From: an uncultured Bacteroides sp.
Lineage (GTDB): Bacteria > Bacteroidota > Bacteroidia > Bacteroidales > Bacteroidaceae
Direction: 5' to 3'
Assembly (NCBI GenBank): GCA_949296575.1
Contig: CASFPE010000013.1
Coordinates: 62,001-126,000, forward strand
DNA length: 64,000 nucleotides
The position numbers and the translations under genes are program-made. Positions 48,775-56,354 of this stretch are shown here, in pieces. Position 1 is the first letter of the stretch. Each line of letters begins with the position of its first letter. The notes beneath the pieces were generated by a model. The model ran no database searches. It saw nothing but the letters and a program-made list of their open reading frames with translations, and was not told the origin of the DNA.

Positions 48775-48929
48775 ATGCCCGTACCCGAAGGGCCGGGTGT
48801 GCCTCCGCAGGGATTGGAAGCTCTTTCCCTTTGCCGTTCCGGCTGTTTTGAAATGATTCCCCCGTATAGTTCCTGAAAAAACGTGGCCCGCCGCCCGTGG
48901 CGTGGCCCGCTTTCTTATGAACATTTTCC

Positions 48930-48996
48930 TGCACGATTAATAATCGTACACGTGTACGATTATTAATCGTCACGGCTGAAGATTATTAATCGTGCA
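48930..48996. repeat. 38-bp perfect palindrome inside a larger inverted repeat, copy 3
   Basis: 48933-48970 is a perfect palindrome with the ACACGTGT centre but with arms swapped (ACGATTAATAATCGT). An outer 16-bp inverted pair, 48930-48945 with 48981-48996, encloses it. The same ATTTTCCTG precedes it as at the other two copies. Confidence 0.85.
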
Positions 48997-49037
48997 AGCA
49001 AAACCTTCGGATGATTTCGGCGAATCATTGGGAGGAT

Positions 49038-49070
49038 GTGTCGCGGCAGATGGCAAATCTGCCGCGACAC
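49038..49070. terminator. 14-bp perfect hairpin downstream of small membrane-protein operon
   Basis: GTGTCGCGGCAGAT pairs perfectly with ATCTGCCGCGACAC over GGCAA; a second hairpin, AGCCGCAA/TTGCGGCT, lies at 49083-49102. Neither has a long T run, so these are structural terminator candidates only. Confidence 0.45.
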
Positions 49071-49167
49071 GTCAGAATGTAGAGCCGCAAAATCTTGCGG
49101 CTATGCCTTTTGTTTCATGACATGAGAGGAGAACTATGCCAAAGCGGTAAATCTGCCGTAGCGAGGG

Positions 49168-49272
49168 TCAGAGGTTCGTGAGCCACTTTTTCCCTTTTGG
49201 CGTTCTGAACCAAACTAATATTCCGATGCCTATTATCAGGCAGAGTGAGAATAAGATAATCAGAAAGTCCAT
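49168..49272 (-). CDS. 34-residue single-pass membrane peptide
   Basis: The ORF starts MDFLIILFSLCLIIGIG, a hydrophobic segment filling most of the peptide, and ends with a basic tail RTPKGKKWLTNL. The ATG lies 5 bp after the stop of the 88-residue membrane protein upstream, so translation is probably coupled. The layout (hydrophobic helix plus basic C-terminus) fits a regulatory membrane peptide or a type I-like toxin. No family was recognised. Confidence 0.5.
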   Translation of the reverse strand: MDFLIILFSLCLIIGIGILVWFRTPKGKKWLTNL

Positions 49273-49277
49273 AGTTG

Positions 49278-49544
49278 TTATCTTTTTAGAATCTTGTAAC
49301 CAATTGCGGCAAATATGTATGTAAGCAGAATTCCTGTAACGGCCAATAGGATTTGCTTTGATTGCGGTTCATTGATGATTAGTGAAATGCCTCCCACTAA
49401 AGCCATTGCAGTAAATACAAGTTTGGCCAAGTCGAAGAAAAATTTCCCAAGTGTTTCTTGGCTTAATTTTTCTTTTGCTTTTATTTCCCTGCATTCCTCC
49501 TGCTGTTTTGCAAAGTTGCTCGTGTCTTTTATGTTTGCAGGCAA
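49278..49544 (-). CDS. Small two-helix membrane protein
   Basis: About 88 residues with a charged N-terminal helix (KQQEECREIKAKEKLS), then FFFDLAKLVFTAMALVGGISLII and ILLAVTGILLTYIFAAIGYKILKR as two membrane helices. The pattern recalls the DUF6722-like small Bacteroides proteins, but this is from memory. No in-frame ATG is available at the N-terminus; the listed start is a TTG and is uncertain. It is followed 5 bp later by the 34-residue peptide. Confidence 0.55.
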   Translation of the reverse strand: MPANIKDTSNFAKQQEECREIKAKEKLSQETLGKFFFDLAKLVFTAMALVGGISLIINEPQSKQILLAVTGILLTYIFAAIGYKILKR

Positions 49545-49616
49545 AATTAATCAAATTGTTTGATATGGAAAAGCAAGCCCGCCATTTTCTGTTTGACCTC
49601 TGAACTCTGAAATCTT

Positions 49617-49651
49617 CTTGTCCACTCGTCAACTTGTTCCCTTGTCAACTT
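49617..49651. repeat. Solo TTGTCAAC-type repeat upstream of TPR regulator
   Basis: CTTGTCCACTCGTCAACTTG and CCTTGTCAAC match the right flank of the four-helix-bundle gene (22074-22115). Here no such gene is present, and the repeat supplies the TTG (-33) of the next promoter. Confidence 0.65.
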
Positions 49652-49673
49652 TAAAAAGATTTCCTTACTTTTG
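49642..49673 (+). promoter_or_regulatory. Promoter of second TPR regulator
   Basis: TTG (49642-49644), 21-bp spacer and TACTTTTG (49666-49673). The ATG at 49678 is 4 bp later, so the mRNA is probably leaderless. Confidence 0.6.
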
Positions 49674-49677
49674 CCGC

Positions 49678-51477
49678 ATGATTCTTTTGAAAAGAAACAT
49701 CATCATCGCCGTTTCCGCCGTGCTGTTGCTGGCGGCGATAGGGACAGCATGCTGGCAGTTGGCCTATGCGCGGCCCCGCCGCCTGCTGGCGCGTGCCGAA
49801 AGCTTGATGCAGGCGCGTCCCGACAGCGCCTTGCGCACGCTGCAACAATTGCGCCGCCCGCAGTGGCTCATGGGGGAGAACGAAGCCCTCTACGCCCTGC
49901 TGATGACGCAGGCGTGCTACAAGAACGGCCTTCCCGTGGCGAACGATTCCCTCATCCGCATCGCCACGCGGCACTACGCCACGGCTGCCGACCCCTTGCG
50001 TTATGCATGGAGCCTGTTCTACGAAGGGCAAGTGGCCCGCGACACGGGCGACCGCAACGGCGCGTTGCGCCTGTTCCAACGGGCGGAGCTTCCGGCGGGG
50101 CAGGCGAAAAGTCCCCTGCTTTCGTTCCTGCTTTACCATCATTGGGGGCATCTGATGAGCGATGAAAAGCCTTACGAAGAAGGTTTGCAGAAGTTGGAAA
50201 CGGCGTTGCAGTATGCCAAGCAACTGAACGACACGGCCTACATCCTCAATACGTTGGACATGGTTTCCATGAGCCACATCCGCTTGCGGCAGTACGACAA
50301 GGCGGAAGGATGCGCCCGCCAAGCCCTCCGGCTGGCAGAAGCCGCGCATGATGTTTCAAAATATGCGGGAGCCTGCCAGCAGTTGGCGCATGCCTTGACT
50401 TGGACGGGCAAGCACGAGGAGGCATTGGCAGTTATCAACAAGGCGTTGGAATGCGCCCATCATGCCGTCCCTCCGTTGGATTCCCTTGCTTTGCGCCCCT
50501 ATTGGGCGGTGAAAACGGACGCTTTCCTCCATTTGCAGCAATATGATTCTGCCCGTCATTACACGCAAAAGGCCGGTGTCGGGGACGGCTTTGGGGGGTT
50601 GGCGGCTTACCATCTGAGCCTGTATGAGATAGAAAAGGGCGCGGGGAATATTGCATTGGCTTTGCAATATCATGAATGTTTTTCTCATTATTTGGATTCT
50701 TTGACCGCCCAAAAGACGAGCGAGAGTTTGGCGGCCTTGCAGAAGAAATATGATTATGAGAAATTCCAAAAGGAGAACCTTCAATTGAAAGCAGAGAGGC
50801 AATGGTCGTTTATTTTGGTTTTGTGCGCAGTTCTCGTGGCGATGGGTGCTGTTTTCCTTGTATTGTGGCTTCGCATCAAGTGGAAAAGAGAAAAGGAGGC
50901 CCTTGCCCGTGCGAAGGATTTACTGCTGGAGCAAAGCCGCCTCCAATTGCAGGGAAAGGCCAACGAACTGTTGCAGCAACGGCAGGCATTGCAGGAAAAG
51001 GAGCAGGCATTGCGCGAATCCATGCAGCGGGAGGCGGGCTTGAAAGGCGGCTTGTCTGCGATGGAACGGCAGTTGGCGCAGTATGCTTCGCAGCAGGAAT
51101 TGCTGAAGAAGCAACTGTTCAAAACGAACGAGGCCGTGCAACGCATCAAAGAGATGGACGGTTTGAGCAATGTGCAAAAGATGAAAAGAAGCAAAGAATT
51201 TCGGTTATCCCCTCAGGAACAAGCGGACTTGTACGCCGCTATCAATGCCTGCTATCATGATTTTGAAAGTCGGTTGCGCACGGCTTGCTCGGCTTTGGCG
51301 GATGATGACATTTATTTGTGCTGCCTTTTGCGGATGGGGGTCAGCAACTCAAGCATTGCCATCTTGATGGGCATTGGTGAAGGCGCTTTGAGAACCCGAA
51401 AATATCGCATCAAGGGTGGAAAACTCAATGTGCCTTCGCAATACGAATCATTGGAAGATTTCCTTCGTGCTTTTTGA
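49678..51477 (+). CDS. TPR-membrane-coiled-coil-HTH regulator
   Basis: A 599-residue protein with an N-terminal hydrophobic segment (about 7-25), TPR repeats (about 35-330, for example ALRLFQRAELPAGQ, YDKAEGCARQALRLAEAA, HEEALAVINKALECAHH), a transmembrane helix near 385-405 (WSFILVLCAVLVAMGAVFLV), a long coiled coil rich in Glu/Gln/Leu (about 410-520) and a C-terminal HTH-like domain with LLRMGVSNSSIAILMGI and ALRTRKYRIK. This architecture is widespread in Bacteroides regulators that read envelope signals. ATG 49678 was chosen over a start 20 codons earlier, which would lie in the promoter. It sits directly upstream of the DUF3244 operon and is the natural candidate to regulate it. Confidence 0.8.
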   Translation: MILLKRNIIIAVSAVLLLAAIGTACWQLAYARPRRLLARAESLMQARPDSALRTLQQLRRPQWLMGENEALYALLMTQACYKNGLPVANDSLIRIATRHYATAADPLRYAWSLFYEGQVARDTGDRNGALRLFQRAELPAGQAKSPLLSFLLYHHWGHLMSDEKPYEEGLQKLETALQYAKQLNDTAYILNTLDMVSMSHIRLRQYDKAEGCARQALRLAEAAHDVSKYAGACQQLAHALTWTGKHEEALAVINKALECAHHAVPPLDSLALRPYWAVKTDAFLHLQQYDSARHYTQKAGVGDGFGGLAAYHLSLYEIEKGAGNIALALQYHECFSHYLDSLTAQKTSESLAALQKKYDYEKFQKENLQLKAERQWSFILVLCAVLVAMGAVFLVLWLRIKWKREKEALARAKDLLLEQSRLQLQGKANELLQQRQALQEKEQALRESMQREAGLKGGLSAMERQLAQYASQQELLKKQLFKTNEAVQRIKEMDGLSNVQKMKRSKEFRLSPQEQADLYAAINACYHDFESRLRTACSALADDDIYLCCLLRMGVSNSSIAILMGIGEGALRTRKYRIKGGKLNVPSQYESLEDFLRAF

Positions 51478-51525
51478 ACTTTTCATGCGCATTTTCCCCT
51501 TGTTTTTGCCATCCTGAAAAAGGCA

Positions 51526-51549
51526 TGTGACGCAATTGTGACGAAATTG
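51526..51549. promoter_or_regulatory. Overlapping TGTGAC motifs upstream of DUF3244 operon
   Basis: TGTGACGCAATTG (51526-51538) and TGTGACGAAATTG (51537-51549) occur 11 bp apart. They match the core TGTGACAAATTG of the direct repeats at 27973-28010. Confidence 0.5.
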
Positions 51550-51623
51550 TTTCCAGCGAGATTTTTAATTCGCTAAAAATAAGCTGTTTAATGATTTTCT
51601 GACATGTGTGAATGTACACCAAA

Positions 51624-51669
51624 TGTGACGCGATTTCTTTGGAATGGAAATTCAAACCACTTAACTTTG
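51624..51669 (+). promoter_or_regulatory. Promoter of DUF3244 operon with adjoining TGTGAC motif
   Basis: TTTG (51638-51641), 20-bp spacer and TAACTTTG (51662-51669). A third TGTGACGCGATTTC motif (51624-51637) ends exactly where the -33 box begins. Confidence 0.7.
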
Positions 51670-51709
51670 CCTGCATCAAAAACATAAAAAAGTACGTAGA
51701 TATGAAAAA

Positions 51710-52066
51710 ATGTATTTCTTATTGATTATGCTTGTTTCTTCTTTATGTTGCGTAAATGCTCATGATGAAGTGGAATTGAAGCAAAATAGGAAAGGAAATG
51801 GCGGGGAGCTTTCCCAACGTGCAATTCCTGTGGACGTGGACATTGACCGCCACTTGCTGGGCATTCATTTCAGGGATCGGGTGAAGGACGTGAATGTTTC
51901 GGTGTCGGGACCCGACGGGATGGTTTACAACGAATGGTTCACCACGCCCGCCGCCCGCTCCGTGCAAGTGGATCTTTCCCCTTACCAAGACGGGCGTTAT
52001 GAAATCCTTTTCTTCGATGCCGATGGCAATGAGGCGGAAGGCTCTTTCTTGAAGGAAGAAGATTGA
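51710..52066 (+). CDS. DUF3244 small secreted protein
   Basis: A 118-residue exported protein with a hydrophobic N-terminus (FLLIMLVSSLCCVNA) and a small Ig-like beta domain: IPVDVDIDRHLLGIHFRDRVKDVNVSVSGPDG, then VQVDLSPYQDGRYEILFFDADG, typical of DUF3244. Start is odd: an ATG at 51702 begins MKKCISY and stops, while the coding frame starts at the ATG at 51710, inside that stretch. One more A in the poly-A run would give MKK followed by the hydrophobic segment, so a one-base deletion in the run is possible. It leads the trio 51710-54358. Confidence 0.78.
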   Translation: MYFLLIMLVSSLCCVNAHDEVELKQNRKGNGGELSQRAIPVDVDIDRHLLGIHFRDRVKDVNVSVSGPDGMVYNEWFTTPAARSVQVDLSPYQDGRYEILFFDADGNEAEGSFLKEED

Positions 52067-52125
52067 AAAAAGAATGAATGCGCATTCAGACAAATTGTTT
52101 TATTAATTCTTTAAAATTTAGTATT

Positions 52126-52509
52126 ATGAAAAAGTTTTTATTTTCAGCCTTGGCATGCGCCATGCTGTTGCCCGCCGTTACTGTGCAGGCAGGAGGAAAA
52201 ATTACTTATTATGGAGAAAAGGCAGGTATTTTGAGGCCTTGTATGGGTGCGCCCGTTGCAGTTTGCAAAGAAATCATCATCAATGACGGTGATGACGGGA
52301 GGTTGGATCCTACTTTCCCGCCCGGTGGCGATGATGTACGTCCTTTTCTTCCTGGTGGTGATGAAGTTACTATTCCTGGCGAAGACGATTATCTGAGGCC
52401 ATTGAGTGTGAGCGATGACACGCAAGTGACGGTGATAGTTGACGGGATGTATTACGAATGCCCTGCCAGTTGGGTGAACTGGGAGGACGGCAGCATCACG
52501 CCGCGATGA
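52126..52509 (+). CDS. Small secreted protein, unknown
   Basis: A 127-residue exported protein: signal peptide at about 1-22 (ending TVQAGG), then a Gly/Asp/Pro-rich central segment with repeated PGGD (FPPGGDDVRPFLPGGDEV) and a C-terminal VTVIVDGMYYECPASW. Two or three cysteines could form a disulphide. It lies 59 bp after the DUF3244 gene and 70 bp before the thioredoxin-like gene. No family was recognised; its position suggests it is a substrate or partner of the neighbouring exported proteins. Confidence 0.65.
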   Translation: MKKFLFSALACAMLLPAVTVQAGGKITYYGEKAGILRPCMGAPVAVCKEIIINDGDDGRLDPTFPPGGDDVRPFLPGGDEVTIPGEDDYLRPLSVSDDTQVTVIVDGMYYECPASWVNWEDGSITPR

Positions 52510-52579
52510 CTTATTTGATTATAGGTTCGGGTGCAGGCATTGCATCCGAACCTTCATTGCAAACCCATATCATGCAAAT

Positions 52580-54358
52580 ATGAGAACCACGTTTTCCATT
52601 TTTCTTTTCCTGTTGTTGGCAGTCATGGCCAACGCGCAGGAAACTTCCCAAAAGGATACCACAAATTTGTTCACCCCTTATTTTGAAATCCGGCAGAAAG
52701 AAGGCACCAACGCACTGCTGAAAGAATACCTGATGTCCTACGCGAACGAGGAACAAGTGGTCGCCATCCTGTTCACGCCGCAGGAATGCCCGCGCTGCGA
52801 GGGCGAAATCAATGTGGATTTGGATTTGCTGCGGGAAATCCGTCCGGGGAAAGAACCTGTTTTGATTGCCGCCTATCCCGATGCGGACGCAGCAAGGGAA
52901 TACTTGAAGCGTTTCCATGCGCGGAACGTCGTCATCGACACGGAGGGGAAGCACGAAGAAATATTCCATTACAACGCCGGAGGACTGAACGTCACTTACC
53001 TCCTGCAAATCGACATGCGGCAAGGGCGGCTGATGCAGGGCGGCGACATTGTGCAGGTCAGCCGGGAGAACCTTGAACGGTTTTGCAGCAACACTTCTTA
53101 TTTCCCGTACCATGCATCGGAAGATGTTGCTGTTGATGCAGTGGAAGAAGCGGTGCGGGAGCGGGCGGCACAAGGCACGCACCCGGCCATCCGCATGGAG
53201 GAAAAGAAAGGGAAAAGCATAACCTCCGGCGAATTTTGCAGCCCGGCCTGGCAGGGCGGGCGTTTCCTTTACGCGGATGACCTGGCATCCGTGGGGCGGC
53301 TTTACGAAACAGCGGGGGACACGGCCCGCTTCGTGCAGGAAATCGTGCCGGACAGTGCGCAGGAACGGGCTTTCGTGGACCTCCCGGCAGGGGATTATGA
53401 GCGGTACAAAGAGCAAGGGATGATTTTCATCATGATGTGCATCCCGGCTTTCGCGCCCGGCGGCACGCCGATGGCCACGTATTCCATCCCGGACATGTTT
53501 GAGGAAAAGGAGGATGAAGTGGTTTATAGCAACAAGCCCGTTGCCCTTGCTTTGGACAGGCCGGGCGGGAAGTGCCGGATGGCGGCTTTTGACTTTGAAC
53601 TTGACAGCATCCCTCGTTATGCGTACACGCATGCCATGTCTTTCTGCCCGGTGGATGAAAGCCGCGTCATCTTTGGCTGCCGCCGGGTGTATCATGAGGG
53701 AGAATATGACGTGCTTTTCAACGATATCCGGGCCGGGAAGTGCGCGGACATCGACAACATTTATTCCGATGCTTTTTATGAACATGCGCCTGTTGCCGCC
53801 CTGTTCGGCATGGAGGACGGGAAGAAGATCCGCCGCATGGGGCAGTTGGACGGCATCTTCAAGGAAACCCGCACGGGCTATTTCTTCACGGCATTCACGG
53901 GAGGCATCCATGGGAAGCGGCTGGCATATACGGACGGTTTCTCCGGGAAGATATACATCAGCAACACGGACACGTATGAGACAGAGAAAGAAATAGCCTT
54001 GTTCCGCGTGGAAGTGGAGGACTTGGAGAAGAAGCTGGCGAACCAATGCGAAATCACCTATTTTGAGCAGTTCTTCGGTGACTTCAACCGGCAGATAACG
54101 GAAGTGCAGCCGGACGGCGGGGGCATCCATTGCCTGCTTCGGACGGGGAAGGACACCATGTGGAACGAGAACGACCTTTACGAATACCTGTATGTGGACT
54201 ACGACGGGAACATCCTGAAAAGAATCCCCATCGTGTACGAGGAAGGCGACGACGTGCTGGCCGTGAGCCTGCACCGGGAGAAGGACGGGACGGCAACCCC
54301 TTACTATTTCTGCAAGAACAGCAAGGGCGTGTTCCTGAAAACCATTGGGGTGGATTAA
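52580..54358 (+). CDS. Exported protein with N-terminal thioredoxin-like CPRC motif
   Basis: A 592-residue exported protein with signal peptide (ending VMANAQ). About residues 45-160 look thioredoxin-like: VVAILFTPQECPRCEGEINVD places a CxxC at the redox-site position after a beta strand. The rest resembles a beta-propeller of the 6-bladed type found in Bacteroides exported proteins, with strands such as KPVALALDRPGGK and GYFFTAFTGGIHGKRLAYTDG. CPRC is unlike the common CGPC/CPPC, so redox activity is not assured. It is the last gene of the DUF3244 trio. Confidence 0.65.
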   Translation: MRTTFSIFLFLLLAVMANAQETSQKDTTNLFTPYFEIRQKEGTNALLKEYLMSYANEEQVVAILFTPQECPRCEGEINVDLDLLREIRPGKEPVLIAAYPDADAAREYLKRFHARNVVIDTEGKHEEIFHYNAGGLNVTYLLQIDMRQGRLMQGGDIVQVSRENLERFCSNTSYFPYHASEDVAVDAVEEAVRERAAQGTHPAIRMEEKKGKSITSGEFCSPAWQGGRFLYADDLASVGRLYETAGDTARFVQEIVPDSAQERAFVDLPAGDYERYKEQGMIFIMMCIPAFAPGGTPMATYSIPDMFEEKEDEVVYSNKPVALALDRPGGKCRMAAFDFELDSIPRYAYTHAMSFCPVDESRVIFGCRRVYHEGEYDVLFNDIRAGKCADIDNIYSDAFYEHAPVAALFGMEDGKKIRRMGQLDGIFKETRTGYFFTAFTGGIHGKRLAYTDGFSGKIYISNTDTYETEKEIALFRVEVEDLEKKLANQCEITYFEQFFGDFNRQITEVQPDGGGIHCLLRTGKDTMWNENDLYEYLYVDYDGNILKRIPIVYEEGDDVLAVSLHREKDGTATPYYFCKNSKGVFLKTIGVD

Positions 54359-54384
54359 GAATACATGCAAATACACACTCTCTG

Positions 54385-54413
54385 CCCTCCGCCGATGCGA
54401 CATCGCCGGAGGG
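54385..54413. terminator. Terminator-like hairpin between thioredoxin-like and CYTH genes
   Basis: CCCTCCG pairs with CGGAGGG with an inner GATG/CATC stem. No T run on either strand; the flanking genes converge. Confidence 0.4.
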
Positions 54414-54452
54414 AAACCCTATGTTCCGCAAACGTGGCGCAGTGCGCAGGAG

Positions 54453-54917
54453 TCATTCTTCGGGCGGGGCAGGATGTTCCGCCAAATAGGTGTTGTAATA
54501 GCGCGGGTCGCCCGTCACTTCCCGGCCGATAAAGGGAGGGAGGTCAAAGGGTTCTTCCTCTGATTGCAGTTCTATTTCCGCCAGCACCAAGCCTTCGTGC
54601 GCCCCGTGGAACGAATCGATTTCCCACGTATGCCCGTTGTATGGCACGAGGGTGCGGGTCTTGTCGATGATTCCGGGCAGGCACAGCTTCATCAGTTCTT
54701 CGGCTTCGCGGGGCGGAATTTCCTTTTCCCATTCGTAGCGGGAGAAGCCTGTGGTGGCTCCTTTGATGGTGATGCACCCTTTCTGTCCGCAAAGCCTGAC
54801 GCGCACGCTCCTTTCCTTCGACCGGCAGATGTATCCTTGCAGGATGCGGGAGGAGGAAGCGGCGTGCTGCTTGTAGTCTCCTTTGACGAGGAATTTCCGC
54901 TCGATTTCCTGCGGCAT
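54453..54917 (-). CDS. CYTH-domain triphosphate-binding protein
   Basis: A 154-residue cytosolic CYTH protein. The N-terminal EIERKFLV signature (ExExK) is exact, and the tunnel-lining acidic and basic residues appear in VRVRLCGQKGCITIKG, YEWEKEIPP and VLAEIELQSEEE. Family members are inorganic triphosphatases or adenylate-cyclase relatives; a small stand-alone form like this is most likely a triphosphatase. Its ATG overlaps the stop of the 43-residue gene upstream (TGATG). Confidence 0.88.
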   Translation of the reverse strand: MPQEIERKFLVKGDYKQHAASSSRILQGYICRSKERSVRVRLCGQKGCITIKGATTGFSRYEWEKEIPPREAEELMKLCLPGIIDKTRTLVPYNGHTWEIDSFHGAHEGLVLAEIELQSEEEPFDLPPFIGREVTGDPRYYNTYLAEHPAPPEE

Positions 54918-55048
54918 CAGAGCGTGGAGGCCAAGACGAGGAATGCTACTCCTAATATGATGAGGGAGATGAAGATGATTTTCACCACTTTGTTCCCTTG
55001 TTCTTCTTCTTTCGCGTTATGCTTTACTTTATTCTTTTTATTGCTCAT
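54917..55048 (-). CDS. 43-residue single-pass membrane peptide coupled to CYTH gene
   Basis: The ORF begins MSNKKNKVKHNAKEEEQ, strongly charged, followed by one hydrophobic helix (IIFISLIILGVAFLVLA). Its TGA overlaps the CYTH ATG and its promoter box TACTTTTG is at 55079-55086 with a TTG 19 bp upstream, so it is first in a two-gene transcript. Layout and coupling support it as real. Function unknown; it could bring the CYTH protein to the membrane. Confidence 0.6.
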   Translation of the reverse strand: MSNKKNKVKHNAKEEEQGNKVVKIIFISLIILGVAFLVLASTL

Positions 55049-55078
55049 GGCTGTTAAAAGGTTATGATGTTACGTTTT

Positions 55079-55108
55079 CAAAAGTACAAATTAATGGCAA
55101 GAACGCAA
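55079..55108 (-). promoter_or_regulatory. Promoter of 43-residue peptide/CYTH operon
   Basis: Minus-strand TACTTTTG (55079-55086) with TTG (55106-55108) after a 19-bp spacer. Confidence 0.5.
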
Positions 55109-55134
55109 TGGCAATGCTTGTTTTTTTCTGCCGT

Positions 55135-56251
55135 TTATTCGTTTTTGCCTGCAAACTCCATCAGGTAGGCTTTGATGAAACCGTCGATTTCCCCGTTCAT
55201 CACGGCGTTCACGTCGGATGTCTGGTAGTTGGTGCGGTGGTCTTTCACGCGGCGGTCGTCGAACACGTAGCTGCGGATTTGCGATCCCCATTCGATTTTC
55301 TTTTTCCCGGCTTCCACTTTGGCTTGCTCTGCCATGCGGTGCTTCATTTCTTTGTCGTAGAGGATGGAGCGGAGTTGGCGCAGGGCGTTTTCCTTGTTCT
55401 TGGGCTGGTCGCGGGTTTCGGTGTTCTCGATGAGGATTTCTTCTTCTTCGCCGGTGTAGGGGTCTTTGTACTGGTAGCGTAGGCGCACGCCGGATTCCAC
55501 TTTGTTCACGTTCTGTCCGCCTGCGCCGCCTGAGCGGAAGGTGTCCCATGAGATGCACGCGGGTTGCACGTTGACTTCGATGGTGTCGTCCACCAAGGGA
55601 GTGACGAAGACGGAGGCGAAGGAGGTCATCCGTTTGCCTTGGGCGTTGAAGGGGGAGACGCGCACGAGGCGGTGCACGCCGTTTTCGCCTTTCAGGTAGC
55701 CGTAGGCGTAGTCGCCTTCTATTTCCATGGTGACGGTCTTGATGCCTGCCTCGTCGCCGTCCTGGAGGTTGGAGATGGCGAGCTTGTAGTGGTGCATCTC
55801 GGCCCACCGCATGTACATGCGCATGAGCATGGAGGCCCAGTCCTGGCTTTCGGTGCCGCCTGCGCCGGAGTTGATTTTCAGCACGCAGGCCATCTGGTCG
55901 GCTTCTTCGCGGAGCATGTTTTTGAGTTCGAGGCTTTCCACGGCTTCGAGGGCTTTGCGGTAGGCTTCGTCGACTTCGGCTTCGGTGACGAGCTGGTCTT
56001 TGTGGAAGTCCACGGCGAGGGAGAGTTCGTCGGCCAGGGTTTTCACTTCGTTGTAGCCGTCGATCCACTTCTGGAGGGACTTCACTTTCTTCATTTGCGC
56101 TTCGGCGGCTTTCTGGTCGTCCCAGAAGCCGGGGGCGTGCGTGCGGAGTTGTTCTTCTTCGACTTGTATCAGTTTGGCATCGATGTCAAAGATACCTCCT
56201 CAGCGCACCGGTGCGCTCTATCACGTCTTTAAGTTGTTCTGTTGTTATCAT
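55135..56251 (-). CDS. prfB: Peptide chain release factor 2 (programmed +1 frameshift)
   Basis: RF2 ends translation at UGA and UAA. The gene is in two frames: codons 1-21 (56251 to 56189, [15 protein letters not shown]...) run to CTT TGA at 56191-56186; a +1 shift skipping T 56188 continues with GACATCGATGCC to 55135, giving 371 residues. The internal Shine-Dalgarno AGGAGG at 56200-56195 and slippery CTT before TGA are the classical autoregulatory site. The catalytic GGQ is in [12 protein letters not shown] and the UGA-reading SPF is in [10 protein letters not shown]. An unshifted reading from 56094 omits the N-terminus. Confidence 0.96.
56186..56200 (-). promoter_or_regulatory. prfB +1 frameshift site
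   Basis: Minus strand AGGAGG TAT CTT TGA C. The Shine-Dalgarno-like hexamer three bases before the CTT and the weak TGA-C stop make frameshifting depend on the RF2 level. Confidence 0.95.
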
Positions 56252-56271
56252 GTCGTTTCTTGATTTTGGGG

Positions 56272-56279
56272 CAAAGGTA
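56272..56279 (-). promoter_or_regulatory. -7 promoter box for prfB
   Basis: Minus-strand TACCTTTG, 20 bp before the prfB ATG at 56251. No clear -33 box. Confidence 0.45.
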
Positions 56280-56354
56280 ATCTTTTTTATCTATTTGGCG
56301 CACGGGTTGGGCGGGAAACATTATTTTTGCCGCGTCATATTATATATAAGGTGT

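Noticed and set aside
52511..54403. 630-residue minus-strand ORF antisense to the thioredoxin-like gene
   Set aside because: His/Arg-rich composition with no signal or domain; the plus strand has a signal peptide, CxxC motif and operon context.
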